Source of the DNA: UBA4427 sp041389445
Lineage (GTDB): Bacteria > Myxococcota_A > UBA9160 > UBA4427
Direction: 5' to 3'
Assembly (NCBI GenBank): GCA_041389445.1
Contig: JAWKRW010000001.1
Coordinates: forward strand, 558,001-622,000
Length of the DNA: 64,000 bases
This document shows, piece by piece, positions 24,227 through 32,679 of the stretch. Below the pieces are notes generated by a model that did no database searches, was not told where the DNA came from, and saw only the letters and a list, made by a program, of their open reading frames with translations. The translations under genes were made by a program, and so were the position numbers. How positions within the stretch are numbered: the stretch's first letter is position 1; every line of letters starts with the position of its first letter.

Positions 24227-27069
24227 CCCGACACCTCCTCGCCCTCCGAACGGGCCGCCGCCGCGAGGGACTCCTTCGCGCGGGCGAGCCAGGTCAGGGC
24301 GTCGAGGGGGGTCATGAGATTGAAATCGAGATCGCGCAGCGCGTCGAGGGTCTTCTGCTCGAGCGCCCGCCCCGCCGAGCGCTTGGGCTCGAGTGCGAGC
24401 GAGAGCTGCCCGTCCCGCTTGCCGGCCCGGGGCGCCTCGAGACCGCCCGGCAGGGCCCCGGCCTCGAGCTCGTGGAGGATCTCCCGGGCGCGCTCGATGA
24501 CCCGCGCCGGTAGCCCCGCGAGACGCGCGACCTGGATCCCGTACGAGCGGCTCGCCCCGCCGGCCACGAGCCGCCGCAGGAAGATCACCTCGTCGTTCCA
24601 CTCCCGGACTTCGAAGTGGGCGTTCGCGATCCGGGCCCGCGTCTCGGCCAGCGCAACGAGCTCGTGGTAATGGGTCGCGAAGAGCGTGCGCGCCTCGGCG
24701 CCCCGGGTGTCGTGGAGGTGCTCGGCGACGGCCCAGGCGATCGAGAGCCCGTCGAACGTCGAGGTCCCCCGCCCGATCTCGTCGAGGATCACGAGACTGC
24801 GCCGCGTGACCTGCGAGAGGATCTCGGCCGTCTCCCGCATCTCGACCATGAAGGTCGACTCGCCCCGGGCGAGCCGATCCGATGCACCGACCCGGGTGAA
24901 GACCCGATCGACGACGCCGACCCGCGCCGACTCCGCCGGCACGAAGCTCCCGATCTGGGCGAGCAGGACGATCAGCGCGACCTGGCGCAGATAGGTGCTC
25001 TTGCCGGACATGTTGGGGCCCGTCAGCAGCAGGATCTGCGGCCCGGCCGGATCGAGGCGCGTGTCGTTGGGCACGAAGCCGTCGGCGCCCCGACGCCCGA
25101 GCACCGACTCGACGACCGGATGCCGGCCGCCCCGGATCTCGAGCGCCTCGCTCTCGTCGACGAACGGCCGCACCCAGCGCTTGCGACGTGCGACCTCCGC
25201 GAGGGAGGCCAGCGCGTCGAGCGTCGCCACGCGATCCGCCGCCGCGCGGATCGCCCCGCTCGATGCGGCGACCCGCTCGCGCAAGGACTCGAAGATCTCG
25301 CGCTCGAGCTTCGCGGCGCGCTCCGTCGCGCCCATCACCCGCGACTCGACCTCGCGCAGCCGCTCGGTCGAGAAGCGCTCGACGTTGGCCAGCGTCTGCT
25401 TGCGCTCGTAGTCGGCGGGCACGCGGGCGAGCTGGGACTTCGCGACCTCGAAGGCGTAGCCGTGGACCGGATGGAAGCGGACCTTGAGGTTGGCGATGCC
25501 GGTGCGCTCGCGCTCCTCCGCCTCGAGCCCCGCGATCCACTCCCGCCCCTTCGACGCGCTCTCGCGCAACGCGTCGAGATCGCTGCGGTAGCCCGCACGG
25601 ACGTAGCCCGTCTCCTGCGCACCCCGCGAGCCCCGGGCGATCACGGGCGGATCGTCGACCAGCGCCTGCTCGAGCAGCGCGAAGAGCTCCGGCAGCGGCT
25701 CGGGCGCCTCGAGGGCGATGGGCGGCGTCGCCGAGCCGTCGAGCCATGCGCCGCCTTCCCCCGGATCCGCTTCGGTGAGGGCCGCCGCGACACGCGGCAG
25801 CGCCCCGAGCGACGTGCGCAGGGCGCCGAGATCCCGGGGCACCGCCCCGGGCCGGACCGCCTTCGCGAGCAGCCGCTCGAGATCGCGCACGCCGCCCAAC
25901 GCCTCGCGCAGCCGGCCGCGCAGCCGGTCGCGCAACGCGAGCGCCTCGACCGCCGCCTGGCGTTCGCCGATCGCCTCGGGCGAGCGCAGGGGATAGGCGA
26001 GCCAGCGCGCGAGCCGGCGCGCGCCGAGGGGGCCGGTACAGAGATCGACCTCGGCGATCAGCGTCCCGACGCGCCCGCGGTCCTCGCCGTTCTCGAAGAG
26101 CTCGAGGTGCCGCCGCGTGGCAGCGTCGAGCACGACCGTATCGGCGAGCGCATACCGCACGAGGCGCGGCGGCTGCGCGATCGCGAAGGGCTGGTTCGCG
26201 GCCAGGTAGCCGGCAATCGCCCGCGCCGCGCGCGTCCCCTCGTCCCCGCCCGTCGTCTCCAGGCCCGGCCAGCTCCCATCGCTGCGGAAGGCGTCGAACG
26301 CAGCCGGGGACGTCGGCGTGACCACCGCGCTGCCGAGGGTCGCGTCGAGCGCCCGGCGCACGGTGTCGACCGCCCAGGGCGCGACCAGGATCTCCCGCGG
26401 TGCGACCCGGGCGAGCTCCTGCAGCAGCACCTCGGGCAGCGCATCGCGTCGCCCTGCCCGCCCCGCCTCGACGACGAGCTCCGTCGCGCGGAAGTCCCCG
26501 GTCGACGCGTCGAGCACCGCGAGCCCGAAGCGGTGCGACGCGCGAGCCGCCTCCGACGCCCCCCGACCGCGCAGCGTCGACTCCCCCTCCGCGCCGGGCG
26601 CGCCCTCCTTCGCGGGAGCGGCTCCCGGCTCCGGCTCCGGCTCCGGCTCCGGCTTCGGGAGAGTCACGGCCGCGAGCGCGACGACCACCCGCCCGTCGAG
26701 GCCCTCCGGATCGCCGACGAGCCCCGGCGTCACGACCTCCACGACCTCGCGCCGCACGAGCCGCCTTCCGGTCAGCGCCCGCGGATCCTCGACCTGCTCA
26801 CAGATCGCCACGCGATGGCCGAGCTCGGCCAGCCGCTTGATGTGGCCGTCCGCCGCGTGGACCGGCACGCCGCACATCGGCACCGCGTCGGGCTTGCCCT
26901 TGTCCCGGGTCGTCAGCGCGATCTCGAGGAGCGGCGCCGCCTTCTCCGCATCCTCGAGGAACATCTCGTAGAAGTCGCCCATGCGATAGAAGACGATCGC
27001 GTCGGGATGCAGCGCCTTGACCTTGAGGTACTGCTGCATCATCGGCGTGGCGAGCGCGGAGGAGCTCAC
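24223..27069 (-). CDS. mutS: DNA mismatch repair protein MutS
   Basis: A 948-residue protein, longer than the usual 850-880 because of a low-complexity insert. The mismatch-reading Phe-x-Glu is in FYRMGDFYEMF near residue 34. The ABC-type ATPase has LLLTGPNMSGKSTYLRQ (Walker A), SLVILDEIGRGTSTFDG (Walker B) and FATHYHEL. The C-terminal dimerisation tail is present. The insert around residues 138-175 includes a P-E dipeptide repeat encoded by a hexanucleotide tandem (26627-26656). The GTG start overlaps the lapB stop by 4 nt. No mutL lies nearby. Confidence 0.96.
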   Translation of the reverse strand: MSSSALATPMMQQYLKVKALHPDAIVFYRMGDFYEMFLEDAEKAAPLLEIALTTRDKGKPDAVPMCGVPVHAADGHIKRLAELGHRVAICEQVEDPRALTGRRLVRREVVEVVTPGLVGDPEGLDGRVVVALAAVTLPKPEPEPEPEPGAAPAKEGAPGAEGESTLRGRGASEAARASHRFGLAVLDASTGDFRATELVVEAGRAGRRDALPEVLLQELARVAPREILVAPWAVDTVRRALDATLGSAVVTPTSPAAFDAFRSDGSWPGLETTGGDEGTRAARAIAGYLAANQPFAIAQPPRLVRYALADTVVLDAATRRHLELFENGEDRGRVGTLIAEVDLCTGPLGARRLARWLAYPLRSPEAIGERQAAVEALALRDRLRGRLREALGGVRDLERLLAKAVRPGAVPRDLGALRTSLGALPRVAAALTEADPGEGGAWLDGSATPPIALEAPEPLPELFALLEQALVDDPPVIARGSRGAQETGYVRAGYRSDLDALRESASKGREWIAGLEAEERERTGIANLKVRFHPVHGYAFEVAKSQLARVPADYERKQTLANVERFSTERLREVESRVMGATERAAKLEREIFESLRERVAASSGAIRAAADRVATLDALASLAEVARRKRWVRPFVDESEALEIRGGRHPVVESVLGRRGADGFVPNDTRLDPAGPQILLLTGPNMSGKSTYLRQVALIVLLAQIGSFVPAESARVGVVDRVFTRVGASDRLARGESTFMVEMRETAEILSQVTRRSLVILDEIGRGTSTFDGLSIAWAVAEHLHDTRGAEARTLFATHYHELVALAETRARIANAHFEVREWNDEVIFLRRLVAGGASRSYGIQVARLAGLPARVIERAREILHELEAGALPGGLEAPRAGKRDGQLSLALEPKRSAGRALEQKTLDALRDLDFNLMTPLDALTWLARAKESLAAAARSEGEEVSG
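26627..26656. repeat. 6-bp tandem repeat inside mutS
   Basis: Four perfect GGCTCC units and one GGCTTC run from 26627 to 26656 within mutS. On the coding strand they encode alternating Pro-Glu in a poorly conserved insert. Gain or loss of a unit keeps the reading frame. Confidence 0.85.
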
Positions 27070-28082
27070 GAGTTCTTCCCCTGACGGCGCGCGCGCGCCG
27101 AGAACGCGTCGGGCGGCGGCGCGCCGACGTCGCGCTCGGATTCATCGGGCGCCGGATCCGCCGCGCCCGATCCGGCCAGCGCCCCGGCCGCTTCGTCACG
27201 ACCGTCATGTGCATCGCGTGCATCGCGTGCATCGAGCGCATCGCGTGCATCGCGTGCATCGAGCGCATCGAGCAGTCCGCGGTAGGCCTCCACGCAGTCT
27301 CCGGCCGACGCGTCGCTCAAGACCAGTCGTCCGAGCGCGCGATGGAGCGCGAGGGCACGCGGCGCCTGCGCGAGGCCGCTCCGCAACAGCGCGCGCGCCG
27401 CTTCGCGCCGACCGCGCGCCTGCAGCAGGCGGGCGAGCTCGATCCGCGCCGGATGGTCGTCCGCCGCGCGCTCGAGCCGCAGGCGCAGCGCACGCTCCGC
27501 GCCGTCCGCGCGTCGACGGCCGCCGAGCCCGGCCACGAAGCGCGAGACGATCCCGCCGCTCCGCCGGTCCTGGCCGCGCTCGGGCCAGCGCGCACCGATG
27601 CGCTCCGCCAGATCGGCCGCCCGTTCGGCGTCGAGGCGCCGCAGGCGGGCCACGCTCGCCTCCGCGCCCTCGGCGTCCCCCTGCTCGATCTGCAGCGAAG
27701 CGAAGGCGGCCAGGACGTCGGGGTCGCGCGGCCGCTCGGCGAGCAGCGCCTCGTAACATGCGAGCGCCCGGTCGACGAAGCCGCCGGCCTCGAGATCGCG
27801 GGCGAGCTCGAGGCGCGCGCGCGAGCGCTCCTCGTAGACGAGATCCGTGCGCAGGAGGAGGTTCTGGTGCATCCGGATCGCGCGTCCGATCTCGCCGCGA
27901 TCCCGGTAGACGCGCGCCAGCGCCTGGTAGGCGTCGAAGTCGGCACTGTCGAGCTCGACGGCCCGCTCGAGCCAGGTCTGCGCGCGCGCGGAGTCGCCCT
28001 CGACCGCCGCCCGCAGACTGCGTCGCAGCGCCTGCTGGAAATCGGAGACGTCCTTCCGTCTGCGTCCCCTGCCGAAGATCAT
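27066..28082 (-). CDS. lapB: LapB/YciM-like TPR protein
   Basis: A 338-residue tetratricopeptide-repeat protein directly after lapA. Successive TPR helices are readable: ALRRSLRAAVEGDSARAQTW, DAYQALARVYRDRGEIGRAI, RLELARDLEAGGFVDRALAC and VLAAFASLQIEQGDAEGA. In Enterobacteria LapB senses lipopolysaccharide and promotes LpxC turnover. The membrane anchor and the C-terminal rubredoxin-like metal domain of LapB are not visible here. Instead the C-terminus has a D-A-x tandem stretch (27211-27273) and an acidic, disordered tail. The name is therefore based on TPRs plus the conserved rpsA-ihfB-lapA-lapB order. Confidence 0.75.
   Translation of the reverse strand: MIFGRGRRRKDVSDFQQALRRSLRAAVEGDSARAQTWLERAVELDSADFDAYQALARVYRDRGEIGRAIRMHQNLLLRTDLVYEERSRARLELARDLEAGGFVDRALACYEALLAERPRDPDVLAAFASLQIEQGDAEGAEASVARLRRLDAERAADLAERIGARWPERGQDRRSGGIVSRFVAGLGGRRRADGAERALRLRLERAADDHPARIELARLLQARGRREAARALLRSGLAQAPRALALHRALGRLVLSDASAGDCVEAYRGLLDALDARDARDALDARDARDAHDGRDEAAGALAGSGAADPAPDESERDVGAPPPDAFSARARRQGKNS
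27211..27273. repeat. Seven-copy 9-bp tandem repeat in the lapB-like gene
   Basis: Seven 9-bp units (gcatcgcgt or gcatcgagc) run without a gap and show a higher 27-bp period (two gcatcgcgt then one gcatcgagc, twice over). On the coding strand they specify Asp-Ala-Arg or Asp-Ala-Leu triplets. Unit changes stay in frame. Confidence 0.9.
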
Positions 28083-28086
28083 CGGA

Positions 28087-28437
28087 TCAGCCCCGTCCGG
28101 CGAGCGTTCCTGCCACGGTCCGGCCCGCGGCGGGCGCGGGGGCCTCGAGCGGCAGCGATCGCAGCTGATGCACTTCGCTCTCGAGGCGCTCGATCGTCTT
28201 GCGATAGCGCCGGTTGACGAGCCGCTGTCGGAGCCAGGCGAGTCCGCCCACGATGCCGCCCGCGAACGTACCGGCGAGCACGGCCAGCGAGAGCGCCCAC
28301 CAGACCGGGACGTTCTGCATCCGGAACCAGACCAGGTCGAGGTCGACCGGCTCCGCGTTGCCGGAGCGGAACGACCAGCCCATCCAGATCAGCCCGAGCG
28401 CGATCGCCAGGACCAGCGCGGTACGCAGCCACTGCAT
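28087..28437 (-). CDS. lapA: LapA-like inner-membrane protein (DUF1049)
   Basis: A 116-residue protein with two membrane helices (LRTALVLAIALGLIWMGWSF and VWWALSLAVLAGTFAGGIVG) and a cytoplasmic coiled-coil tail (RRYRKTIERLESEVHQLR). The connecting segment NAEPVDLDLVWFRMQNVPVW is the typical LapA loop. LapA partners LapB in LPS assembly control. It lies between ihfB and lapB, as in many proteobacteria, with a 4-nt gap to lapB. Confidence 0.85.
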   Translation of the reverse strand: MQWLRTALVLAIALGLIWMGWSFRSGNAEPVDLDLVWFRMQNVPVWWALSLAVLAGTFAGGIVGGLAWLRQRLVNRRYRKTIERLESEVHQLRSLPLEAPAPAAGRTVAGTLAGRG

Positions 28438-28492
28438 CCGTCCGCCTTCCTTCCCGCCTCGCCTCGCCCCGCCGGCGCGGCGGAGCCGGCGC

Positions 28493-28834
28493 CTAGCCCA
28501 TCGCCGAGGCCGGCGCGTCCTCGTCGTCGTCCTCGTCGTCGCCCGACACCTTGGGCGCGGCGTCGACCATCTCCTTCAATTCCTTGCCCACCTTGAAGAA
28601 GGGCGTCCGCTTGGCGGTGATGTGGACCGGATCGCCGGTCTTGGGATTCCGGCCGTCCCGCGCCTCGCGAATCTTCACCTGGAAGGATCCGAATCCGCGA
28701 ATCTCGATCCGATCCCCGGCGCGCAGGGCCTCGATCATCGCGTCGAAGATCGTGTTGACGACGACCTCGGTGTCCTTCTTCGAAATGTGCGGCGTGCGTC
28801 GCGCCACCTCTTCGATCAAGCCGCTCTTCGTCAT
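28493..28834 (-). CDS. ihfB: Integration host factor beta / HU-family DNA-bending protein
   Basis: A 113-residue histone-like protein: MTKSGLIEEVARRTPHISKK, then the arm motif GRNPKTGDPVHITAKRTPFF with the Pro that intercalates into DNA. RIEIRGFGSFQVKIREARDG is typical. The position directly after rpsA favours the IHF beta name over HU. The C-terminal tail (about 95-113) is acidic and longer than in E. coli. An 80-nt gap separates it from rpsA, and it may have its own promoter there. Confidence 0.88.
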   Translation of the reverse strand: MTKSGLIEEVARRTPHISKKDTEVVVNTIFDAMIEALRAGDRIEIRGFGSFQVKIREARDGRNPKTGDPVHITAKRTPFFKVGKELKEMVDAAPKVSGDDEDDDEDAPASAMG

Positions 28835-28913
28835 GCTGTTCCGTCCCCGGACGTCAGGCTCGGTGGAGTCCGGGGCGCCCGGCCGAGCCGGGCGCCCCGT
28901 CCCCATCAGCTTG

Positions 28914-30617
28914 CTAGTTCTCCCGCTTCTGGGCCGCCAGCTTCTCGGCCAGCAGGTCGCCGAGCGTGGTGGTCTGACTGGCGGACTGCTGGGCCGCCAG
29001 CTCCTTCAGCGCCGCCCGCTCGGCCTTGTCGTTGACCGCGCGGATGGACAGGGAGATCTTCTGCTCGTTGGGATCGACCTTGACGACGAGCGCCGTCACC
29101 GAGTCGCCGACCTTGAAATGCTCGGCCGGGTTCTCGATGCGCTGCGGAGCGAGCTCCGAGCTGTACACGAGGCCGTCGATGCCGTCCTCGAGCCGGACGA
29201 AGACGCCGAAGTCGGTCACGCTCGTGATCGGCCCCGTCACCTCGCTGCCCACCTTGAACTTGCGCTGGATGTCGTCCCAGGGATTCGGCAGCAGCTGCTT
29301 GATGCCGAGGGAGAACTTCTCGTTCTCCTTGTCAATCTTGAGCACGACGGCCTCGACCGTGTCGCCCTTCTCGAAGCGCTCGGACGGATGCTTGATCTGC
29401 TCCGTCCACGAGATGTCCGAGACGTGGACCAACCCGTCGATCCCCTCCTCGAGCCCGACGAAGATCCCGAAGTTGGTGATGTTGCGGACCTGGCCCGAGA
29501 CGCGCGTCCCGACCGGATACCGCTCCTCGATCACCGTCCAGGGGTTCTCCTCGATCTGCTTCATGCCGAGCGAGATCTTGCGGTCGCGCTCGTCGACGTC
29601 GAGGACGACGGCCTCCACCTGATCGCCGATCGAGACGACCTTCGAGGGGTGCTTGACGCGCTTGGTCCAGGACATCTCGGAGACGTGGACCAGGCCTTCG
29701 ATGCCCGGCTCGAGCTCGACGAAGGCGCCGTAGTCCGTCAGCGAGACGACCTTGCCGTTGATGCGCATGCCGATCGGGTACCGCATGCCCGCGTCGATCC
29801 ACGGATCCGGCTGGATCTGCTTCAGACCGAGCGAGACGCGCTCCGCTTCCGGATCGAACTTGAGCACCTTGACCTTGATCTCGTCGCCGACCTGGAAGAG
29901 CTCCGACGGATGGTTGATCCGGCCCCACGACATGTCCGTGATGTGGAGCAGGCCGTCGATGCCGCCGAGATCGATGAACGCGCCGTAGTCCGTCAGGTTC
30001 TTGATGACGCCGTCGAGGATCTGGCCCTCGGAGAGCGAAGAGAGCGTCGTCTCGCGCATCTTCTTGCGCTCGGTCTCGAGCAGCGCGCGGCGCGAGAGCA
30101 CGATGTTGCCGCGCCGCTTGTTGAACTTGATGATCTTGAAGCTGGCCTTCTCGCCGATCAACGCCTCGAGGTTGCGGACCGGCCGCAGGTCGACCTGCGA
30201 GCCGGGCAGGAACGCCTTGACGCCGATGTCGACCGAGAGGCCGCCCTTGACGCGGGCCACGATCGTGCCGTCGACGGGCTGCTCGTTGTCGAAGGCGTTG
30301 CTGATCTCGTCCCAGACCTGCAGGCGCTCGGCCTTCTCCTTGGAGAGGATGAGCTGCCCTTCCTCGTTCTCCACCTCTTCGACGAGGACTTCGACCTCGT
30401 CGCCGACGCCGACCGTGATCTCGCCGTCCTCGGTCATGAACTCCCAGGCCGCGATCATGCCCTCGGACTTGAAGCCGATGTCGACCTGGACCCACTCGTC
30501 GTCGATCGAGAGGACGCGGCCCTTGGCGATCTCGCCCTCCTTGAAGGTCCGCTCGCTGCTGCCGAACAAGGCCGCAAAGCTGCCGCTCGCCGCCGATTCC
30601 GTGTTGGTTTGTGTCAT
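28914..30617 (-). CDS. rpsA: 30S ribosomal protein S1
   Basis: A 567-residue protein with six S1 (OB-fold) RNA-binding repeats, the full proteobacterial length. Repeats are visible at VDIGFKSEG, VDIGVKAFLPGSQVD, AFIDLGGIDGLLHITDMSWG, AFVELEPGIEGLVHVSEMSW, IFVGLEEGIDGLVHVSDISW and VFVRLEDGIDGLVYSSELA. S1 brings mRNA to the 30S subunit and matters most for mRNAs with weak Shine-Dalgarno sequences. The ATG overlaps the tyrA stop by 4 nt. In many relatives aroA and cmk lie between tyrA and rpsA; both are absent here. Confidence 0.97.
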   Translation of the reverse strand: MTQTNTESAASGSFAALFGSSERTFKEGEIAKGRVLSIDDEWVQVDIGFKSEGMIAAWEFMTEDGEITVGVGDEVEVLVEEVENEEGQLILSKEKAERLQVWDEISNAFDNEQPVDGTIVARVKGGLSVDIGVKAFLPGSQVDLRPVRNLEALIGEKASFKIIKFNKRRGNIVLSRRALLETERKKMRETTLSSLSEGQILDGVIKNLTDYGAFIDLGGIDGLLHITDMSWGRINHPSELFQVGDEIKVKVLKFDPEAERVSLGLKQIQPDPWIDAGMRYPIGMRINGKVVSLTDYGAFVELEPGIEGLVHVSEMSWTKRVKHPSKVVSIGDQVEAVVLDVDERDRKISLGMKQIEENPWTVIEERYPVGTRVSGQVRNITNFGIFVGLEEGIDGLVHVSDISWTEQIKHPSERFEKGDTVEAVVLKIDKENEKFSLGIKQLLPNPWDDIQRKFKVGSEVTGPITSVTDFGVFVRLEDGIDGLVYSSELAPQRIENPAEHFKVGDSVTALVVKVDPNEQKISLSIRAVNDKAERAALKELAAQQSASQTTTLGDLLAEKLAAQKREN

Positions 30618-31576
30618 TTGGATTCTCGTTCTTCCCCGAGCGCACCACGCGCACCCTGCGCGCGCCCCGCTCCGGGAATGGTTCGGGTTGTGTGGGACAC
30701 GCGCCCCTCGGCAGCGGCGCCGGACGCCACCTCCGCGAGGCGCTGTCGCGCGATCTGAAGCAATCGTTCGAGCGACTCGGCGTCGCCCTCCTCGAGCACC
30801 CGGGCGAGGCTCGCCAGGGATGCGGAGAAATGATTGAGCGGGCCCGAGAGCGCCTTCCCGTTCAGGGAGAGGATCTCGCCCCAGAGCTCGGCGTCGCTCT
30901 GCGCGATGCGCGTGAAGTCGCGGAAGCCGCCGCCGGCGAGCTCGCCGACGCGGGTCGGTGCGCCGCGCAGCGCGTCCGCGAAGGCGAAGGCGACGAGATG
31001 GGGCAGATGGCTGACCCAGGCGACCTCTTCGTCGTGGTCCGACGGCGAGCGGCGCAGCACCCGCGCGCCGAGCGCCCGCCAGAAGCCCTCGATCCGCTCG
31101 ACCGCGCGGAGGTCCTGACCCGGCTGCGGCGTCACGACGCAGGTCGCGCCCTCGAAGAGATCCGCCCGCGCATGATCGGGCCCGCGCAGATGGCTCCCCG
31201 CCATCGGATGGGACCCCACGAACTCGACGCCCTCCGGCAGCAGGCCCGGCAGGGTCTCGACGACGCTGGCCTTGACGCTCCCGACGTCGGTCAGCAGCGC
31301 CCCGCGTCGCAGTCTCGGCGCGATGTCGGCGACGACCCGCGCCATCGAGCCGACCGGCGTGCCGATCACGACGAGGTCCGCGTCGACGACCGCCTCCGCC
31401 GGGCTCGCCACGGCATCGACGAGCCCCGCCGCGAGCGCCCGCTCGAGCGGCGCCGCCCGCCGCGCCGCGCCGACGACCTCGCGCACGATCCCGCGCGCCC
31501 GTGCCGCCGCGGCGACGGAGCCGCCGAGGAGCCCGAGGCCCACGATCGCGAGCTTGTCGAAGGCGGGCTCGCTCAT
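30614..31576 (-). CDS. tyrA: Prephenate dehydrogenase
   Basis: A 320-residue NAD(P)-dependent enzyme that converts prephenate to 4-hydroxyphenylpyruvate for tyrosine (or acts on arogenate). The Rossmann motif is IVGLGLLGGSVA, the catalytic-His segment is FVGSHPMAGSH, and the C-terminal helical domain (WVSHLPHLVAFAFA, GGGFRDFTRIA) is complete. No ACT or chorismate mutase domain is attached. The C-terminal 40 residues are low-complexity. It is coupled to hisC upstream and rpsA downstream by 4-nt overlaps. Confidence 0.94.
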   Translation of the reverse strand: MSEPAFDKLAIVGLGLLGGSVAAAARARGIVREVVGAARRAAPLERALAAGLVDAVASPAEAVVDADLVVIGTPVGSMARVVADIAPRLRRGALLTDVGSVKASVVETLPGLLPEGVEFVGSHPMAGSHLRGPDHARADLFEGATCVVTPQPGQDLRAVERIEGFWRALGARVLRRSPSDHDEEVAWVSHLPHLVAFAFADALRGAPTRVGELAGGGFRDFTRIAQSDAELWGEILSLNGKALSGPLNHFSASLASLARVLEEGDAESLERLLQIARQRLAEVASGAAAEGRVSHTTRTIPGAGRAQGARGALGEERESK

Positions 31577-32679
31577 CGCCTCCCCCCGCGCTTCGCGAGC
31601 ACGTCCTCGAGGGCCTTGATGAAGCGCTCGTTCTCTTCCGGCAGGCCGATCGAGATGCGGACGTGATCCGCGAGCCCGAATCCCTTCATGGGCCGCACGA
31701 TCACGCCGACCCGCAGCAGCGCCTCGTAGACGTCCGCCCCGGTTCGCGCGAGCAGGAAGTTCGCGTCCGTCGGCCAGGTCTCGATCCCGAGCCGCCCGAG
31801 CTCGCGCGCGAGGTACTCGGCGCCGGCCGCGTTGAGCGCGCGCGTGCCACGGAAGTGCTCGTCGTCGTCGAGCGCCGCCAGCGCCGCGACCTCGGCGAGG
31901 CGGTTGACGTTGAACGGATGCCGCGCCCGCTCGAGGTAGCCCGCGAGCTCGCGATCGCAGATGCCGTAGCCGATCCGGATTCCCGCGAGCCCGTAGATCT
32001 TCGAGAAGGTCCGCAGCACGACCGTGCCCGGGCGCCGCTTCGTCAGCGCGATCGCGTCCGGGAAGTCCGGCCGTCGGACGAACTCGTAGTAGGCCTCGTC
32101 GACCGCGAGCACGACGTCCTCGGGCAGCGCCGCCACGAAGCGATCGAACGCCTCGCGCCCGACGCTCGTCCCCGTCGGATTGTTCGGGTTGCAGACCATC
32201 ACGACCCGCGTCCGCGGCCCGATCGCCGCGCGCATCGCGTCGAGGTCGTGGACGAGGTCGCCGTCGAGCGGGACCGGGACGCCGGTCGCCCCCATGCCCT
32301 GCACCACGATCGGGTACATCGCGAAGGAGGGCCAGGCGTAGACGACCTCGTCTCCCTCCCCCATCAGCGTCTTCGCGATCAGCTCCAAAATCTCGTCGGC
32401 GCCCGCCCCGAAGACGAGCTGATCACCGGCGACGCCGAGCCGCTTCGAGAGCGCCGCCCGCAACGCGAAGCTCGCCCCGTCCGGATAGCGATGGATCTCG
32501 GCCGCCGCCGCGCGCATCGCCTCGACGGCCCGCGGCGAGGGACCGAGGGGATTCTCGTTCGAGGCGAGCTTGATCGAGCCCGAGATGCCGAGCTCGCGCT
32601 CGAGCTCCTCGATCGGCTTGCCCGGCACGTAGGGCGCGAGGCTCCGGATGTACGGCTTGACCCGGTCGGCGAGACTCAT
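31573..32679 (-). CDS. hisC: Histidinol-phosphate / aromatic aminotransferase
   Basis: A 368-residue fold-type I PLP enzyme. The Schiff-base Lys is in RTFSKIYGLAGIRIGYG, and NPNNPTGT and AVDEAYYEF are typical of HisC. Placed between pheA and tyrA, it probably transaminates phenylpyruvate and 4-hydroxyphenylpyruvate as well as, or instead of, imidazole-acetol phosphate. Its start overlaps the pheA stop by 4 nt (ATGA). Confidence 0.92.
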   Translation of the reverse strand: MSLADRVKPYIRSLAPYVPGKPIEELERELGISGSIKLASNENPLGPSPRAVEAMRAAAAEIHRYPDGASFALRAALSKRLGVAGDQLVFGAGADEILELIAKTLMGEGDEVVYAWPSFAMYPIVVQGMGATGVPVPLDGDLVHDLDAMRAAIGPRTRVVMVCNPNNPTGTSVGREAFDRFVAALPEDVVLAVDEAYYEFVRRPDFPDAIALTKRRPGTVVLRTFSKIYGLAGIRIGYGICDRELAGYLERARHPFNVNRLAEVAALAALDDDEHFRGTRALNAAGAEYLARELGRLGIETWPTDANFLLARTGADVYEALLRVGVIVRPMKGFGLADHVRISIGLPEENERFIKALEDVLAKRGGRR

